A stretch of 64,000 nucleotides of DNA from JBCAWW01 sp045106675 (GTDB lineage Bacteria; Bacteroidota; Bacteroidia; J057), in assembly GCA_045106675.1 (NCBI GenBank), contig JBGCFA010000089.1, positions 1-64,000 of the forward strand, given 5' to 3'. Below are positions 19,176 through 26,404 of this stretch, in pieces (the first letter of the stretch is position 1; the number at the start of each line of letters is the position of its first letter). A program made the translations under genes and the position numbers. The notes beneath the pieces are model-generated. The model saw nothing but the letters and a program-made list of their open reading frames with translations. It was not told where the DNA came from and searched no databases.

Positions 19176-20363
19176 ATGAAAGCTTTACCTATCTATCTCA
19201 TATTTCTCTGCCTGGCTAGCAATCTTGGCCTACTCTATGCCCAAGAAAACAGTTTCAGCATCGGCACAGAATATCAAATTCGCTCTCAGATATTGGGCGA
19301 GGACCGTTCCTATATCGTGCAATTACCGGCTTCTTATGAGGACGATGATTTCTATCTCAACAAGCATTATCCCGTCGCAATATTGTTGGATGGTGGTCGG
19401 CTATTTCACCTGACTTCTGGTATGATGCTTTCTCTGAGTGCGGGGGGTATAGAGGAAATTCCAGAGATGATTTTGGTGGCGGTGCGCAATACCAATCGCA
19501 ATCGAGACTTTCTCCCGACCGAGTCTATGCTTTCCTCCTCCGGAGAACGCTTGGATCAATTGGCAGAGAGCGGTGGGGCGGCGGCTTTTCATCGTTTCCT
19601 CGCTGAGGAACTCCTCCCCCATATCGATAGCAGCTATCGGACCGAGCCATTTCGACTGTTGATTGGCCACTCTTTTGCAGGATTATTTGCCGCTTACTCC
19701 ATGCAGGAACAAGTGACATTTAACGCCTTTTTGGCGATTGATCCCAGTTTGTGGTGGGACGATGCCTGGATCGTCGATAAAGTAAAACAATCTCCCCCGG
19801 AACGCTTCTTGCGCTTTTATATCGCCCAAGCCAGTAATCCTTTTCAGGCGGGCCCAGACGTTACGCGCAGCGGGCAAGCAATCACGGAGTTTAAATCAAT
19901 CATGCAAGCCAATGAGAGTCTATTTTTGGGCTATAACTATTTTCAAAATGAAGACCATTTCTCGGTACCGACCATAGCACTTTTCAATGGTCTCAAAACC
20001 CTTTTTTCAGACTATCGCATTCACCTTCCTTCTTTGCCCAGTCAAGACACAAGCGCTATTAGTGCTTACTATCGGCAGGTATCTCAAAATATGGGGATCG
20101 AAATGCTGCCACCCGGACGATTGCTCAATCAGATTGCTATGTTTTGGCTCGGAGACAACGAGAGACAGGCTCAGGCGATTGCCCTCTTGCTACTCAATCA
20201 ACGCAATTATCCTGATTCTTATGTGCCTCTACTCAGTCTAGGGCAAGCTTATCAGCGGCTGGGCCGAACGTCAGAATCCATTGCTAGCTATCGAGCAGTC
20301 CTCAAGCTCGCACCCCAAAATCAAACAGCCTTAAACGCAATTGAGCGTTTGGCAAGGCCATAA
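19176..20363 (+). CDS. Secreted esterase (EstD/Fes-type alpha/beta hydrolase) with C-terminal TPR
   Basis: 395 residues from the ATG at 19176. An upstream in-frame TTG at 19140 exists, but the ATG places the signal peptide (MKALPIYLIFLCLASNLGLL) at the N-terminus. The body is a putative-esterase fold: VAILLDGGRLFH, VAVRNTNRNRDFLP, the nucleophile elbow IGHSFAGLFAAY and a late His in NEDHFSVP. The last 90 residues form TPR-type helices (PLLSLGQAYQRLGRTSESI). Such proteins cleave acyl esters, for example of siderophores or feruloyl groups; the actual substrate cannot be read here. Two mini-hairpins (19535 and 20344) lie in the coding region, the second at the extreme C-terminus. Confidence 0.85.
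   Translation: MKALPIYLIFLCLASNLGLLYAQENSFSIGTEYQIRSQILGEDRSYIVQLPASYEDDDFYLNKHYPVAILLDGGRLFHLTSGMMLSLSAGGIEEIPEMILVAVRNTNRNRDFLPTESMLSSSGERLDQLAESGGAAAFHRFLAEELLPHIDSSYRTEPFRLLIGHSFAGLFAAYSMQEQVTFNAFLAIDPSLWWDDAWIVDKVKQSPPERFLRFYIAQASNPFQAGPDVTRSGQAITEFKSIMQANESLFLGYNYFQNEDHFSVPTIALFNGLKTLFSDYRIHLPSLPSQDTSAISAYYRQVSQNMGIEMLPPGRLLNQIAMFWLGDNERQAQAIALLLLNQRNYPDSYVPLLSLGQAYQRLGRTSESIASYRAVLKLAPQNQTALNAIERLARP
19535..19551 (-). repeat. Mini-hairpin repeat (esterase)
   Basis: CTCC-TCC-GGAG-AACGCT; encodes SSGERL. Confidence 0.7.
20344..20360 (+). repeat. Mini-hairpin repeat (end of esterase)
   Basis: AGCGTT-TGGC-AAG-GCCA, ending at the base before the stop codon. The stem starts with T, showing that the C after GTT is not part of the fixed core. 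Confidence 0.75.
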
Positions 20364-20366
20364 AAA

Positions 20367-20408
20367 TATCGCTAACAAAAATGCCCAAGGACAATTTTGC
20401 TAGCGATA
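20367..20408. terminator. Bidirectional terminator
   Basis: Arms at 20367-20380 and 20395-20408 pair with one mismatch and are flanked by A- and T-rich sequence, between the convergent esterase and rpmF genes. Confidence 0.7.
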
Positions 20409-20463
20409 ATATATTTTACACAGCCAAAAGGCAGTGCCTTTAGACTAATAAATTTTCGAATGT

Positions 20464-20646
20464 CTATTCGTCGCGACCTTCGATCATCTGACGACCACGA
20501 TAGTATCCACTATCAAGTGCAACACGGTGGTAAAGTACCGGCTCACCTGTTTCAGGATCGAGGTAATAAGGAGAAGGCTTAAGCTTTAGGTGCGTTCTGC
20601 GCTTGTTTCTTCTCTGCTTCGATATTTTTCGCTTCGGATGCGCCAT
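20464..20646 (-). CDS. rpmF: 50S ribosomal protein L32
   Basis: 60 residues with the L32 opening MAHPKRKISKQRRNKRRTH and the typical YYLDPETGEPVLYHRV-type core. It is a component of the large ribosomal subunit. In most bacteria rpmF directly follows the DUF177 gene; here about 360 nt and a tandem repeat separate them, and rpmF has its own promoter. Confidence 0.97.
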   Translation of the reverse strand: MAHPKRKISKQRRNKRRTHLKLKPSPYYLDPETGEPVLYHRVALDSGYYRGRQMIEGRDE

Positions 20647-20700
20647 CTCGACTTATGATTTATTTGGTTTGGAAATCTTCTTCTTTGACTAAACTGGCTG

Positions 20701-20732
20701 CAAAGATAGGAGTTCTTACAGTTTTACGCAAA
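20701..20732 (-). promoter_or_regulatory. rpmF promoter
   Basis: Reverse strand reads TTTG (20729-20732), 20 nt, then TATCTTTG (20701-20708): a complete Bacteroidota housekeeping promoter. The start site would fall near 20696, about 50 nt before the ATG. Confidence 0.7.
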
Positions 20733-20814
20733 GGGTATTGAAGGAAAATTTCAGATTTATTGCTTTGATGAATTATTACCTCTATGTCCACCCAAAATAT
20801 TGGAGGTGCCATAA

Positions 20815-21010
20815 CTCTATTGATGCAAAATCTGAGATTGTTGAATTTGTGGCAACACAAAATCTTGAGGGCAACATACCTGTGGCGACGCAAAATCCTG
20901 GAATTATTGAACCTGTGGCGACGCAAAATCTTGGAATTGTTGAATCTGTGGCGACGCAAAATCTGAGATTGTTGAACCTGTGGCGACGCAATATCTTGCG
21001 TCGCTACTCG
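20815..21010. repeat. 33-bp tandem repeat array
   Basis: Units beginning with TGTGGC start at 20848, 20881, 20914, 20947 and 20979 (spacing 33, 33, 33, 32), with a degenerate partial unit before the first. Each contains CGACGCAAAATC and TTGTTGAA variants. The last unit closes as an inverted repeat GCGACGCAA-TATC-TTGCGTCGC. Units are contiguous without unique spacers, so this is not a CRISPR array. It lies between the DUF177 stop and the rpmF promoter. Confidence 0.8.
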
Positions 21011-21160
21011 CTACTCCTGATCCTTCAACTTTTTCAATGCCGCCCAGCGGGGATCAATCTCCTCTTCTTGGGACTCTGTACTTTCTTCCGCCTGCTGCGG
21101 AACGCTCCCAATAGGCTCTCCCTCTTCATCTAAACCCAATATCTTCAACACCTTGGCGTC
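21011..21160 (-). pseudogene. Remainder of the DUF177 gene after an in-frame TGA
   Basis: The frame of the DUF177 gene continues without shift for 49 codons after the TGA at 21161-21163 and ends at a TAG (21011-21013). It encodes the conserved family tail EEEIDPRWAALKKLK. It is therefore the original C-terminus, cut off by a single stop codon or reached by readthrough. A mini-hairpin (21088-21106) lies in it. Confidence 0.75.
21088..21106 (-). repeat. Mini-hairpin repeat (DUF177 remnant)
   Basis: CCGC-CTGCT-GCGG-AACGCT; 5-nt loop. Confidence 0.65.
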
Positions 21161-21589
21161 TCAAAGGTGAACCTTCTTATCGGCCACCTTACGCAAGGGA
21201 ATCGCGAGATTGATAATATCATAACACTCCTGCATCAGATTGAGTTGAGACTGATCGGGACTAACATACATCACCTCTTCCCCTTCAAGATCCATATCTT
21301 CATCAAAGCTATAGATGATCCGATAGTCCGTGTCGATATTATGAGGATAAAGCTCCCCACAACGATCACAAGGAACCATGACATTTCCTTTGATATGAAA
21401 ATTGATCTCGAGATTCCTACTGGTTTTTTCCATCTCCAAATCCACCTTCGCAGTACTATTGCCCGCTAGGCTGCTTTCGAAGTGTGCAAAAAACTCATCA
21501 TCTATCTCAAAACTATCTTGATTCTTTCCAGGAGTGAGGCGGACTACATTGACAGAGTAGCGACGCGCTAATTTTTTATCTTTGGCCAT
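21161..21589 (-). CDS. DUF177 (YceD-like) 23S rRNA accumulation protein, truncated by TGA
   Basis: 142 residues with the Bacteroidota DUF177 opening (KKLARRYSVNVVRLTPGKN) and a Cys-x-x-Cys pair near residue 75 (VPCDRCGELY). YceD-type proteins are needed for 23S rRNA accumulation, and the gene usually pairs with rpmF. The frame stops at TGA (21161-21163) after RKVADKKVHL. In relatives a Cys stands near this point before the last helix and the DPRW tail, so a TGC/TGT to TGA change would explain the break (inference). The product lacks the conserved C-terminus and may be inactive; a base-calling error is equally possible. Confidence 0.8.
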   Translation of the reverse strand: MAKDKKLARRYSVNVVRLTPGKNQDSFEIDDEFFAHFESSLAGNSTAKVDLEMEKTSRNLEINFHIKGNVMVPCDRCGELYPHNIDTDYRIIYSFDEDMDLEGEEVMYVSPDQSQLNLMQECYDIINLAIPLRKVADKKVHL

Positions 21590-21648
21590 TGCTATTAAAT
21601 TCGGCTGGCAAAAATACAGAAAAAAACAGTGCTAGAGAACCATGAGCT

Positions 21649-22797
21649 TTACCAGCCAAAGCCCACCGTGAGTTCTACGTAATCTGCGACTGCTTTGTGC
21701 GCTTTTAGATAAATTCCGGCAAAAAAATTGAGCCGATCCCAATGTTGCGGTTGTCGCCAATAAATACTAGGCCCCACTTGGAAACCCATAAACTCATCGC
21801 CAACAAAGGGCTTATCCAAATACCAAAAGGTCTGCGTCAATATCCCCACTCGACCAAACAAAAACTCATGTCCCACCAATAAAGCAGGCCTGATCGGCCT
21901 AAAGCTTGGGTTTTCGTTCCGAAACGGTATATCCTGCTCAATCATAAAAGCCTCAATCGAACGATCATAAACGAGCATCATCCCTAATTGTAATTGATTT
22001 TTGCGGCTATACACCCAGCCAGCCCCCGCCGAAACGGAATAAGCCAGATAACGAGGCCCGCCAGCGATTTTTTGCTCCTTACCGGCTAATCCCAACCTTA
22101 CAAAAGGCCGCCAACGTTTAGCCAATGGATATTCATCGTAGGGATATTCTTGGAGACTTTCGACTGGCTTGATTTGATAACTAAGGCCAAAGCGTAGTTT
22201 GACAGTATTGAGCCCCAGATTGGGTTGCTTATAGGCAGCGTTAGAAGTATGTGTAAACTGCCCTCCAGCTCGTAAAAACCAGCGTTCCGCGAAGCGGTAC
22301 TCTGCAAACAGCCCCAACATAGTGAGGTTATTGAGGCGGGAACCAATAGCGGTGTTTTCGGGATTACTTACGATATCGTACTTCTTAGGGAGCCAGGCAA
22401 AGCTATATCCCACTCTAAACGTCAGACTCAAGTCGCCGCGTTCGACTAAGTCGAGGTCCAAAAAAGGATGCAGACTATAAGATCGTCCCAGCACCGCGTC
22501 ATTGCCAAAAGACTGCATCAAAAAAGTCCAACCGAGCTTCGGATAGTTGTAAAGCCCCTGCCAATAGCGCTGTCCCAACATCTGCTTGCGCATCTCGATA
22601 CTCGCCGCCCAAAATGGTTGCGGCAAAGCAAAGGTCATTTGGGCCGGTCGATGCCGGAGCAAAACTCCCGAAAAGCCATCAGCCCCGATTTCCATGCCCT
22701 CCCAGAGACGATTGGTAGGTCCCAAGAGACTTTGGGCCGAGATGATTTGGCTGAGACTTAGCAGCAGTAATACCCAATATGTCCGGTAGGCTTGCAT
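21649..22797 (-). CDS. Acyloxyacyl hydrolase / lipid A deacylase-like outer-membrane barrel
   Basis: 382 residues from the ATG at 22797; an in-frame TTG four codons earlier is less likely. A signal peptide (YWVLLLLSLSQIISAQ) is followed by beta-barrel sequence rich in aromatic and Gly residues. The motif GGQFTHTSNAAYKQPNLGLN matches the His/Ser active-site region of PagL-type lipid A 3-O-deacylases (F.H.SN with Asn-rich surroundings), which remove an acyl chain from lipopolysaccharide in the outer membrane. It ends in a barrel-type aromatic residue (TVGFGW). Two mini-hairpins (22281 and 22438) encode RFAER and DLVERG within it. Confidence 0.75.
   Translation of the reverse strand: MQAYRTYWVLLLLSLSQIISAQSLLGPTNRLWEGMEIGADGFSGVLLRHRPAQMTFALPQPFWAASIEMRKQMLGQRYWQGLYNYPKLGWTFLMQSFGNDAVLGRSYSLHPFLDLDLVERGDLSLTFRVGYSFAWLPKKYDIVSNPENTAIGSRLNNLTMLGLFAEYRFAERWFLRAGGQFTHTSNAAYKQPNLGLNTVKLRFGLSYQIKPVESLQEYPYDEYPLAKRWRPFVRLGLAGKEQKIAGGPRYLAYSVSAGAGWVYSRKNQLQLGMMLVYDRSIEAFMIEQDIPFRNENPSFRPIRPALLVGHEFLFGRVGILTQTFWYLDKPFVGDEFMGFQVGPSIYWRQPQHWDRLNFFAGIYLKAHKAVADYVELTVGFGW
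22281..22297 (+). repeat. Mini-hairpin repeat (deacylase-like gene)
   Basis: AGCGTT-CCGC-GAA-GCGG; encodes RFAER on the gene strand. Contains GCGAAGC, a sequence known for a very stable DNA mini-hairpin. Confidence 0.8.
22438..22453 (+). repeat. Mini-hairpin repeat (deacylase-like gene)
   Basis: GCGTT-CGAC-TAA-GTCG, same stem as the pheT copy at 1047. Confidence 0.65.
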
Positions 22798-22826
22798 AGC
22801 AAATGGCAAGATAGCAATAAATCGGT

Positions 22827-22995
22827 CCTTCGAGAGCCTCAGGATCCGGGGAAGTGCCTTAGGATCTGGAGAAGTCCCTCAGGATCATGCGAAGTGCCTT
22901 AGTTTTTAGGGAATGCTTGAAGAGTCAGATTGAGCCTCAGGATTCCTGCTCATGGATCCTGAGGCTCTCGAAGGATCGAAGGATCGAAGGATCAG
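22827..22995. repeat. MITE-like composite repeat
   Basis: Perfect 21-nt terminal inverted repeats at 22827-22847 and 22954-22974 (core GAGAGCCTCAGGATCC) enclose three contiguous 20-bp tandem units starting at 22841, 22861 and 22881 (AGGATCnnGnGAAGTSCCTY) and a decayed fourth. A nested arm GAGCCTCAGGATTCC (22932-22946) can also pair with the right end. The right terminus runs into an 8-bp repeat GAAGGATC. No ORF inside. Confidence 0.75.
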
Positions 22996-23000
22996 CCCAA

Positions 23001-23036
23001 CAAAAAAACAGCTTTCTACCCTAAGCAGAAAGCTGT
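23001..23036 (-). terminator. Intrinsic terminator on the reverse strand
   Basis: ACAGCTTTCT (23008-23017) pairs with AGAAAGCTGT (23027-23036), followed on the reverse strand by seven T (23002-23008). It ends a reverse-strand transcript although the next annotated gene to the right is on the forward strand, so it belongs to the small ORF at 23064-23138 or an unannotated RNA. Confidence 0.65.
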
Positions 23037-23063
23037 CATGCAAGAAGTGATGGAAGGTAAAAC

Positions 23064-23138
23064 TTAAATTAAATTTAAGCCTTGCGGTACGTCCGCAGTA
23101 CTAATTTCGGTATTTAATCTTTTCTTAACAAGTGGCAT
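23064..23138 (-). CDS. Candidate 24-residue small protein with own terminator
   Basis: Reverse-strand ATG at 23138 opens 24 codons (MPLVKKRLNTEISTADVPQ, then GLNLI) ending at TAA 23064-23066, 28 nt before an intrinsic terminator. The region also folds: TGCGG-TACGT-CCGCA (23083-23097) and an AT-rich inverted repeat over the stop. No promoter box was recognised upstream, and no modification or transport genes lie beside it. It may be a small protein, a leader peptide or simply part of a structured RNA. Confidence 0.3.
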   Translation of the reverse strand: MPLVKKRLNTEISTADVPQGLNLI

Positions 23139-23163
23139 CACATTTACTCGTAAATTTCTATCA

Positions 23164-23925
23164 ATGCAGTACATAGCACAAGAAGCCGTGATCCCCTTGC
23201 GGGCCGAAGCCAGAGAAGGCGCTGAAATGGTCAGCCAAATGCTCTTTGGCGAAAGCTGTGAATTATTAGACGATAGCCGAGACGATTGGTGGCAGGTACG
23301 CTTACATCCCGATGGCTATGAAGGATGGCTTACCCCTAAGATGTTACTGCCCTTGGCGAACGCTAGCACTCATAAGCACGCTTTTGTCATGGGAGGCAGT
23401 CTGATCTTGGAAGACGATAGCAATTTGCGATTGCCGATGGGAGCGCGTATTCCTCTCTCGACCGAAGGGCCGATGGGAGCGTTCACGATCAGTGGCAAGA
23501 AATGGCGGCCTGGTCCAGATCTCCGCTGGATACCGCAACAAGACACAGAGCAATTATTGGCTTTGGCCAAATGCTTTCGCAATATCCCTTATCTCTGGGG
23601 GGGACGCTCTAGTTTTGGGATTGATTGTTCGGGTTTTAGCCAACTCGTCTATCGCATGGTAGGCATTGAACTGCCCAGAGATTCATCGCAACAAGCCAAA
23701 CAAGGAAGAGAAATTGCTTTTGCAGATCAAGCAGCCGGCGACCTTGCGTTTTTTGGCAAAGCAGGGACAGATCGGGTAACGCATGTAGGTATTCTCGATG
23801 GCCAAGGCAACATTATTCACGCTTCTGGCAAGGTCAGACAAGACAAATTGAGTGCTCAAGGCATCATGCCAGAGGGCGCCAAAGAGCCCTCACATACATT
23901 TTTCTTCATGCGAAGATATTTGTAA
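23164..23925 (+). CDS. NlpC/P60 peptidoglycan endopeptidase with SH3-like domains
   Basis: 253 residues. Residues 1-65 and 70-125 look like SH3b domains (QVRLHPDGYEGWLTPKMLLP). The C-terminal NlpC/P60 domain has catalytic Cys155 (GIDCSGFSQ), His207 (VTHVGI) and His219 (IIHASG). It would cut gamma-D-Glu-diamino acid bonds in cell-wall peptides. No signal peptide is visible from this start. The HNH gene follows 9 nt downstream, suggesting co-transcription. Confidence 0.9.
   Translation: MQYIAQEAVIPLRAEAREGAEMVSQMLFGESCELLDDSRDDWWQVRLHPDGYEGWLTPKMLLPLANASTHKHAFVMGGSLILEDDSNLRLPMGARIPLSTEGPMGAFTISGKKWRPGPDLRWIPQQDTEQLLALAKCFRNIPYLWGGRSSFGIDCSGFSQLVYRMVGIELPRDSSQQAKQGREIAFADQAAGDLAFFGKAGTDRVTHVGILDGQGNIIHASGKVRQDKLSAQGIMPEGAKEPSHTFFFMRRYL
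23348..23364 (-). repeat. Mini-hairpin repeat (NlpC/P60 gene)
   Basis: TGCC-CTT-GGCG-AACGCT followed by AG; the outer pair is T-G. Confidence 0.6.
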
Positions 23926-23934
23926 CTTATAGAG

Positions 23935-24438
23935 GTGATTGCACGAGAAAGCGTTCTGGTTCTGAATCAAAGCTATCAAGCGATAAGTATCTGCTCCGTC
24001 GAGCGGGCTTTTGTTTTGGTACTTTTACAGAAAGCCGAAATGCTGACCGCCAATTCCGAAAGATGTTTGCGTTCGGTTGAAAGGGATTTCAAATATCCCT
24101 CCATTATCCGTCTCCACCGCTACGTCCAGATACCTTACAAAAAGGTCAACCTCACCCGTCAAAATATTTTCAAACGAGATCGTAACTGCTGTGTCTATTG
24201 TGGTTCGAGGAATCACCTCACCATAGACCATGTAGTGCCAAAATCGTCTGGAGGTAAAGACACCTGGGAAAATCTGGTCGCCGCTTGTCAAAAGTGTAAT
24301 GCCAAAAAGGGCAGCCTCACTTTGGGCCAATCAGGCTTAGAGATGACTCATACGCCTTTTAGGCCAAGTTTCGTCATGTTTTTGTCGAATTTTGCCGGAG
24401 CAATAAGGGATGATTGGAAACCCTACCTCTACATGTAA
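23935..24438 (+). CDS. HNH endonuclease family protein
   Basis: 167 residues from a GTG start (AGAGG 5-9 nt before). Residues 80-130 form the HNH/zinc module: CVYCG, TIDHVVPKSSGG, NLVAACQKCNAKKG. The opening ARESVLVLNQSYQAIS is shared by a stand-alone HNH family common in Bacteroidota and other bacteria. A DNA nicking or cutting activity is likely from the motif. No methylase, intron or phage gene is nearby, so a defence or homing role is not supported. Confidence 0.85.
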   Translation: MIARESVLVLNQSYQAISICSVERAFVLVLLQKAEMLTANSERCLRSVERDFKYPSIIRLHRYVQIPYKKVNLTRQNIFKRDRNCCVYCGSRNHLTIDHVVPKSSGGKDTWENLVAACQKCNAKKGSLTLGQSGLEMTHTPFRPSFVMFLSNFAGAIRDDWKPYLYM

Positions 24439-24540
24439 TACGGAAAGGCCGCACAGCTTAGGATCAGCGGTTTGCCTCCGGGAAACTGCCTAGGATTCTC
24501 TTCCCCTTATATTTTCCTCCGACAACTGATTTTTGGCTCC

Positions 24541-24557
24541 CCGTTGCGCGGAACGCT
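24541..24557 (-). repeat. Mini-hairpin repeat (intergenic)
   Basis: CCGT-TGC-GCGG-AACGCT, then AGCCC; the inner pair is T-G. Confidence 0.65.
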
Positions 24558-24682
24558 AGCCCGAAAGATCCCTGCTCTCTAAATTCGCTTTGCTCATTCA
24601 TTCGGCTAGGATGACGGCTTAAATTTTATCGTCATGCCGGAATGTGAGGCTACGAACATATCCAGTATCTTGGGATTTTCGA

Positions 24683-24699
24683 CCGCTGCGCGGAACGCT
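24683..24699 (-). repeat. Mini-hairpin repeat (intergenic)
   Basis: CCGC-TGC-GCGG-AACGCT followed by AGGG; perfect stem. Confidence 0.8.
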
Positions 24700-24779
24700 A
24701 GGGATAATTGTCGTCCGGACTACTGGGCTGATTTGCATGGGTCCGGCTTACAAGCCGAACCTACGAGTCCCAAACATGA

Positions 24780-25655
24780 TTACGAGCGCCAAAACTTACG
24801 AGTATCTGTCATCTCTCTTCCGAGCACGGCTTCGCCGAACGCTTTGTCTCCCACATTGTCTTCGAAGAGTAGCCTGAACTGATCATAATTGATCAAAGAC
24901 GGTAACAAAGGACCGACGACATATTTGATCAGCGGTTCGAGCAGTTTGCGGGGGATCTCCCATGCTGGGAACGCCCTATCATGGACCAAGTGAAGGAGTT
25001 CCGCGAAGCGGAGAGGCTCGGGACCCACCGCAGAGATAATCTGCTCCCTCGGAGCTTGTACTCCTACTGATATCAGCAAATCAGCCAAGTCATCGATCAT
25101 AATTGGCTGTACTTTGGCTTGCAAAAAGCCCTCCGGCAATATCAAGCGTCCTCCTAGCCAACGACTGATCTTGCCCAATTGATTGAGCTTACGTAGCAAC
25201 ATGGTGTTTTGGGTACAAACGATAGAGGGTCGCACCACATAAGTATCATCGGCAGAGAGTATCAAGGCATCTGCGCTAGCTTTGGTCGCGAGAAAGGGTA
25301 CCTGAGGATATTCTCCGGCACCTAAGGCTGAAAGCTGGACGATACGAGGCTCGCCTAGTCCTGTGCGCTTGGCTAAGATACGTTCGCTCAATCCATGATG
25401 GATGCGAGCAAAGGACATCGCTTTAGAGGCTTTGATCTGCCCCACACAATTGTACAGGAGATCGAGTTGAGGCAACTTCGACCAATCATCGTCAAAGGGA
25501 TCAAAAGCAATAAATGACAAATTGCTAGGCGTCGGTCCGGGTGCTTTGCCCGAGCGCGAACTGGCCCATATCTGATAATCGGGGTAGCGTTCCGCGAAGC
25601 GGCAAGCCGTAGGAAAGCCAATCTGACCACTACCGCCTAAGAAAAGTACTTTCAT
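24780..25655 (-). CDS. NAD(P)-binding, atypical SDR (epimerase-like) protein
   Basis: 291 residues from the ATG at 25655, whose ATGA overlaps the stop of the upstream DUF2071 gene. An N-terminal Rossmann fold is evident: KVLFLGGSGQIGFPTA, then LDLLYNCVGQIKAS and VQLSALGAGEYPQVPFLATK, with VVRPSIV as in NDUFA9-like and NmrA-like atypical SDRs. Substrate unknown. It is the last gene of the eight-gene operon. Four mini-hairpins lie within 780 bp of it and encode FGEA, FPAWE, RFAEL and RFAER. Confidence 0.8.
   Translation of the reverse strand: MKVLFLGGSGQIGFPTACRFAERYPDYQIWASSRSGKAPGPTPSNLSFIAFDPFDDDWSKLPQLDLLYNCVGQIKASKAMSFARIHHGLSERILAKRTGLGEPRIVQLSALGAGEYPQVPFLATKASADALILSADDTYVVRPSIVCTQNTMLLRKLNQLGKISRWLGGRLILPEGFLQAKVQPIMIDDLADLLISVGVQAPREQIISAVGPEPLRFAELLHLVHDRAFPAWEIPRKLLEPLIKYVVGPLLPSLINYDQFRLLFEDNVGDKAFGEAVLGREMTDTRKFWRS
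24827..24843 (-). repeat. Mini-hairpin repeat (epimerase-like gene)
   Basis: CGGC-TTC-GCCG-AACGCT; encodes AFGEAV near the C-terminus. Confidence 0.8.
24959..24974 (-). repeat. Mini-hairpin repeat (epimerase-like gene)
   Basis: CCCA-TGC-TGGG-AACGC; encodes AFPAWE. Confidence 0.75.
24997..25011 (+). repeat. Mini-hairpin repeat with degenerate core (epimerase-like gene)
   Basis: AGTT-CCGC-GAA-GCGG: identical hairpin to the copies at 22281 and 25586 but core GGAGTT; encodes RFAEL. Confidence 0.65.
25586..25602 (+). repeat. Mini-hairpin repeat (epimerase-like gene)
   Basis: AGCGTT-CCGC-GAA-GCGG preceded by T; encodes RFAER after the Rossmann glycine motif. Confidence 0.8.
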
Positions 25656-26404
25656 AGTAAAAATCCGCCTAAACGGATAGGACGAGAAGCAATCAGTTCG
25701 CCACGAGAATGCCACTCATGCTCGATATCACGCATAATGCTAGCATGATCGAAAAATATAGAGCCTTTAGGGAAGAGACTGGCTTGCTCAAAGTATTGCG
25801 AAGAAAGAGAAGTAACCTGTAAGGGTTCTAGTTTCCAACGGCGACATTTGAGTTGCACACCATCAAAAATACTGGTCCGGAAACGCGGAGAATAAGCCAC
25901 CCTATCCTCAGCAAAAAAACGGGATGCCTTGGGCAAAGTCCGAAAGATAGATTCCATCGGGAAGCGGTCTCTCAGTTTGGCCTCTAGCTCAACCATCATT
26001 TCTCCGCCACACTTCAGACTGATCTTGAAGCGATCTTCTGCTTCTATAAATTTGAATTTGGAGCGATGATGCAAACCCGGAAATACGCGTCCCCCTACCA
26101 AAGTCGTGGTAAATGAATCCGTATCGAGCCGTGGGGTATAGATTCCTCGGCGAGTTTCGCCGAGTTCGTCCCACTCCACTGAGATACGGTGAGCAGCATT
26201 TTCGGAGGTATATCCAAGGTAATTGGGGAGTCCTTTGACTCTTAGATTTTTGAATCGTAGCAAATCAATACCCGCAATACCATAGCCCTCTACGATCGTC
26301 GGCCGAAATGGCGAAGGCAACATTTTGCGCAACACACTCAGCTCAACTCGATAGTTGATAAGTATGCGGCGATCTATGGTACCGGCGACGACTGGAATCC
26401 TCAT
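25652..26404 (-). CDS. DUF2071-like protein (second of pair)
   Basis: 250 residues. It opens with RIPVVAGTIDRRILINYRVE and ILRKMLPSPFRP-type sequence and has the DUF2071/YqjF-like pattern (acetoacetate decarboxylase-like fold): a ligand-pocket segment GYGIAGIDLLRF and a late basic strand. Biochemical role unknown. It overlaps its neighbours by 4 nt on both sides (ATGA), a sign of translational coupling within the operon. Confidence 0.65.
   Translation of the reverse strand: MRIPVVAGTIDRRILINYRVELSVLRKMLPSPFRPTIVEGYGIAGIDLLRFKNLRVKGLPNYLGYTSENAAHRISVEWDELGETRRGIYTPRLDTDSFTTTLVGGRVFPGLHHRSKFKFIEAEDRFKISLKCGGEMMVELEAKLRDRFPMESIFRTLPKASRFFAEDRVAYSPRFRTSIFDGVQLKCRRWKLEPLQVTSLSSQYFEQASLFPKGSIFFDHASIMRDIEHEWHSRGELIASRPIRLGGFLL

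Larger units (their letters stand above)
24439..24779. other. Intergenic region rich in small hairpins
   Basis: 341 nt between convergent genes. It holds two mini-hairpins of the AACGCTAG type (24541 and 24683) and a related 6-bp hairpin CGGCTT-AC-AAGCCG followed by AACC (24744-24761). No coding signal seen. Confidence 0.6.

Noticed and set aside
20848..21003. CRISPR-like array
   Set aside because: The 33-bp units are contiguous with no unique spacers, and no cas gene is nearby.
20739..21133. Overlapping ORFs in both strands across the 33-bp repeat
   Set aside because: Repeat-derived, with low-complexity translations; not genes.
21161..21163. Selenocysteine at the DUF177 TGA
   Set aside because: No selenium genes are visible, no SECIS-like hairpin was identified behind the TGA, and the family has no known Sec members.
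23935..24438. HNH gene as part of a restriction, homing or defence island
   Set aside because: No methylase, intron structure or other defence gene is adjacent; it belongs to a widespread stand-alone HNH family.
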